DNA of 8,320 bases from contig CAZSLC010000041.1 in the NCBI GenBank assembly GCA_964607675.1, positions 1 through 8,320 on the forward strand. The letters are read 5' to 3'. The stretch is from CAZSLC01 sp964607675 (GTDB lineage Bacteria; Bacteroidota; Bacteroidia; Bacteroidales; UBA932). Numbering within the stretch: position 1 is the stretch's first letter; each line of letters begins with the position of its first letter. Shown here one piece after another: positions 5,772 to 8,320 of this stretch. The notes under the pieces were generated by a model. That model did no database searches. It was not told where the DNA came from and saw only the letters and a program-made list of their open reading frames with translations. Made by a program: the position numbers and the translations under genes.

Positions 5772-8276
5772 ATGGATAATACCAAATTAAAAATTATTAC
5801 TCTAATCATTAGTGCTGCTACTTTCAACATTAATATTTTTGCTTATAATGCTAATAACAATATTGGTGAACACGCTGGAACCATTAAAAATTCTAATGAG
5901 ATAACAGATAACCAAACCGTTAAACGTCAAAATTACAACAAGATATATTCAAACACAGACACAACTGCAATATTACTTGATCAAGTAAACATCTCGGCAA
6001 GTATAAGCCAAATAAACAAATCACCATTAAGAATAAAGACTATCACCAAACAGGATATTACCACCACATCTACAGGAAAAACTTTCCCTGAACTAATGAA
6101 TATGACACCTGGAGTCTATGCTTCATCTGAAACTGGTAGTTATGGCGATGCAAAAATCAACATCCGTGGATTTAAACAAGAAAATATTTCAGTTCTTCTT
6201 AATGGAATTCCCATTTCAGGTTTAACGTCAGGCTCAATGTTCTGGAACAACTGGATAGGATTGACAGATGCTACTGATAAGATAGAATTATCCAAAGGTA
6301 TCGGGAATTCCATGCTTTCGGAGAATTCCGTAGGGGGGACTATCAATGTTATTACTCAAAGTCCTAAAAAAAATCAATCTTTAAATATAGGTTATAGCTA
6401 TACAAATTACAATATTTCAAAATTATTTTTCAATTATAACAGTGGAGAATTGAAAAATGGATGGGCTATATCATTAATGGGATCTTATGTTTTGGGAAAG
6501 AGTCATGTTGAATGTAGCGATGTAAATTCCAGTGCTTATCTCCTTTCTCTAAGTAAAAAATTAAAAAATCACCACTCTTTACTATTTACGGCGTTAGGTT
6601 CACCTGAAAAACACAAACAACGTTCAGTTAGACTAAGTTATGCCGAGATAGAGCAATATGGTAGAAATTACAATAAAAACTGGGGATACTATAATGGAGA
6701 AGAAAAAACAATAAGTGAAAATAATTATTTTAAACCCTACTTCACTCTTAGTCACTTTTGGGACACACACACTGGAAGCAGAAATCAAAACAAAATATAT
6801 ATTAATAATAGTATTTATCTTGCAATTGGCAATGGGGGTGGAATTTGGACTGAAAGCAAAGGAAAAAGTATCATCCATTATCAAAAAGAAGGACATATAG
6901 ACTGGAATTCTGTAATATCTGACAACCGTAATGTAAACAGTAGCACAAACTCTCCATATAACGAATCTCAAAATATAATAAGTCAATTTATGGCTGGTCA
7001 CACTCAAGCAGGTATTAAAAGTAGTATTCTTATAGATTTCGATAAAAAAATAGAATTAGATGTAGGTCTTCACTATCAAATATATAATACTTGGGAAAAT
7101 GAGAAAATCACCGACCTTTTAGGAGGAGATTTCTGGTACGAAGACTATGCAAATAACTCTTTAGCTGGACAATCTGCAAGAGATTCTTATAAACAAATAG
7201 GTGATTATATCAGAACTGATAACGGACGTAAAATGAATTACTTAACTATTTACGCTATGAGTAGCTATTTCATAGCAAATAATCGTTTAGTCCTTAAACT
7301 TGGAGTGTCAGGAAGTGGTTCTTTTATTAGAAGATGGGACAAATATAACTATATAGATAATATTTATAGTGAATTAGCTAAAGGTGTAGGAGGAAGCATA
7401 AAAAGTGGAATATTATATAAATTTGACAAGATGAATAGCGTATATATAAATGCAGCCGCATATAGTAGAACACCATACGCTAATATCATTTTTAAAAATG
7501 GCAATAACGAAATATCAAATAATCTTAAAAATGAAAGTAATTATTTAGGAGAATTGGGCTACAGAATAGTAGGAAATAATTTTAGTATTGAAACAACACT
7601 TTACTCAGCACTTTGGAAAGATAAAAGTGTCACAAAAAATCCATACTCAAAAGATTATGAAACAGAAAGATATACTGTAACAGGGCTAGATGCATTTCAT
7701 TATGGAGGAGAAGTGGAAGCATACTACTCACCAGTTAATTATGTAAAATTATCCACTTACATTTCCATAGGGGAATGGAGATGGAAAAGTGATGCAACTG
7801 TGACAATATTTGACAACACTACAAATCTCCCAAAAGACGATAAAATTGTATATTGTAAAGGACTACACGTAGGAGATGCCCCTCAAACACAAATAGGAGT
7901 TACAATAGAAGTAAACCCATTTCGTGCATTATACAACAAAGGCAAAATATTTAACATCGCTGATTTTAAAATTAAAGTAAATTGGAATTATAATGATCGT
8001 CATTGGGCTGACTTTAATCCAATTAATAGAACCGACATCAATGATAGGAATGAATCATACAGAATCCCTGAATACCACATATTAAACTTGTCATTTACAT
8101 GGGAACAAACAATTTCTAATCGATTAGGCATGATTCTATTCTGCAATATTAACAATCTTCTTGACAGCGAATATATAGAAAGAAGTAAAGATGGAAAAAA
8201 TCATAAGCGAGAAACATTTACAGGATATTGGGGAGCACCACGTAACATAAGTTTTGGAATTAAAAAGGTTGTGTAA
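5772..8276 (+). CDS. TonB-dependent outer-membrane receptor under FMN riboswitch control; candidate flavin importer
   Basis: This 834-residue protein is an outer-membrane active transporter powered by TonB-ExbBD. Residues 1-24 look like a signal peptide (K5 and K7, then a hydrophobic stretch ending NIFA). A TonB-box-like LLDQVNIS follows at 68-75. The plug domain spans about 86-198: RIKTITKQDI, ELMNMTPGVYAS, NIRGFKQENISVLLNGIPI, DKIELSKGIG and SVGGTINVITQSP are all typical. The rest is a predicted 22-strand barrel rich in alternating aromatic and polar residues, ending WGAPRNISFGIKKVV. No N-terminal carboxypeptidase-like domain or SusD partner was seen, which argues against a glycan-type SusC. 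It resembles siderophore/vitamin-type receptors; homology alone does not give the substrate. The upstream FMN aptamer suggests riboflavin, FMN or a related flavin. The start follows AAGGTGA at four bases. The gene stands alone up to the window edge. Confidence 0.93.
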   Translation: MDNTKLKIITLIISAATFNINIFAYNANNNIGEHAGTIKNSNEITDNQTVKRQNYNKIYSNTDTTAILLDQVNISASISQINKSPLRIKTITKQDITTTSTGKTFPELMNMTPGVYASSETGSYGDAKINIRGFKQENISVLLNGIPISGLTSGSMFWNNWIGLTDATDKIELSKGIGNSMLSENSVGGTINVITQSPKKNQSLNIGYSYTNYNISKLFFNYNSGELKNGWAISLMGSYVLGKSHVECSDVNSSAYLLSLSKKLKNHHSLLFTALGSPEKHKQRSVRLSYAEIEQYGRNYNKNWGYYNGEEKTISENNYFKPYFTLSHFWDTHTGSRNQNKIYINNSIYLAIGNGGGIWTESKGKSIIHYQKEGHIDWNSVISDNRNVNSSTNSPYNESQNIISQFMAGHTQAGIKSSILIDFDKKIELDVGLHYQIYNTWENEKITDLLGGDFWYEDYANNSLAGQSARDSYKQIGDYIRTDNGRKMNYLTIYAMSSYFIANNRLVLKLGVSGSGSFIRRWDKYNYIDNIYSELAKGVGGSIKSGILYKFDKMNSVYINAAAYSRTPYANIIFKNGNNEISNNLKNESNYLGELGYRIVGNNFSIETTLYSALWKDKSVTKNPYSKDYETERYTVTGLDAFHYGGEVEAYYSPVNYVKLSTYISIGEWRWKSDATVTIFDNTTNLPKDDKIVYCKGLHVGDAPQTQIGVTIEVNPFRALYNKGKIFNIADFKIKVNWNYNDRHWADFNPINRTDINDRNESYRIPEYHILNLSFTWEQTISNRLGMILFCNINNLLDSEYIERSKDGKNHKRETFTGYWGAPRNISFGIKKVV

Positions 8277-8279
8277 ATT

Positions 8280-8302
8280 AAACTGTGTCAGGTTTTATTT
8301 TT
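8280..8302 (+). terminator. Weak possible terminator after the receptor gene
   Basis: AAACTG (8280-8285) can pair with CAG-TTT (8289-8295) with one bulged G and a 3-base loop, followed by a T-rich stretch broken by one A. The stem is short and AT-rich, so termination here is uncertain and read-through into a gene beyond the window is possible. Confidence 0.25.
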
Positions 8303-8320
8303 ATAGTTAATTGGGCACCT

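Noticed and set aside
6633..7007. A 124-codon open frame on the minus strand, hydrophobic in places.
   Set aside because: It is fully inside the receptor gene, has no family similarity or promoter, and mirrors the codon pattern of the plus-strand gene.

Overview
The window looks like chromosomal DNA of a low-GC member of the Bacteroidota, probably Bacteroidales. The evidence is the TonB-dependent receptor, a lipoprotein-type metallopeptidase close to Bacteroidota homologues as I remember them, two promoter -7 boxes of the Bacteroidota form TAnnTTTG, and the general lack of Shine-Dalgarno sequences. No mobile element, CRISPR array, tRNA or rRNA was seen.

Layout. Positions 1-3638 (+) hold five tightly packed genes that look like one operon, entered from the left edge. 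They are a 5-formyltetrahydrofolate cyclo-ligase fused to a HAD phosphatase (5' end outside the window), moaC, the fluoride channel gene crcB/fluC, a MOSC-MogA fusion, and a small SAM-dependent methyltransferase. Junctions are 3 bp, a 17-bp overlap, an ATGA overlap and 11 bp. This is a molybdenum-cofactor (Moco) segment with a folate enzyme and a fluoride exporter mixed in; moaA, moaD, moaE and moeA are not visible. Convergent to it, 3623-5293 (-) encodes a gluzincin-type zinc peptidase with a lipoprotein-like signal. Its intrinsic terminator lies inside the last codons of the methyltransferase gene.

The region 5294-5771 is a divergent control region. It carries a -7 box for the peptidase on the minus strand. 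On the plus strand it has a good Bacteroidota promoter, a complete FMN riboswitch (RFN element, about 5525-5653) starting almost at the predicted transcription start, and two hairpins, the second of which buries the ribosome binding site of the next gene. That gene (5772-8276, +) encodes an 834-residue TonB-dependent outer-membrane receptor.

The most interesting point is the pairing of FMN riboswitch and TonB-dependent receptor. It predicts a receptor made when FMN is scarce and so a candidate for outer-membrane uptake of riboflavin or another flavin. The riboswitch is seen directly; the substrate is inferred. Secondary points are the cyclo-ligase/HAD fusion, the fluoride channel overlapping Moco genes on both sides, the MOSC-MogA fusion, and the terminator used as coding sequence. 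A shared cofactor theme (folate, Moco, flavin) is visible, but the two halves are separate transcription units.
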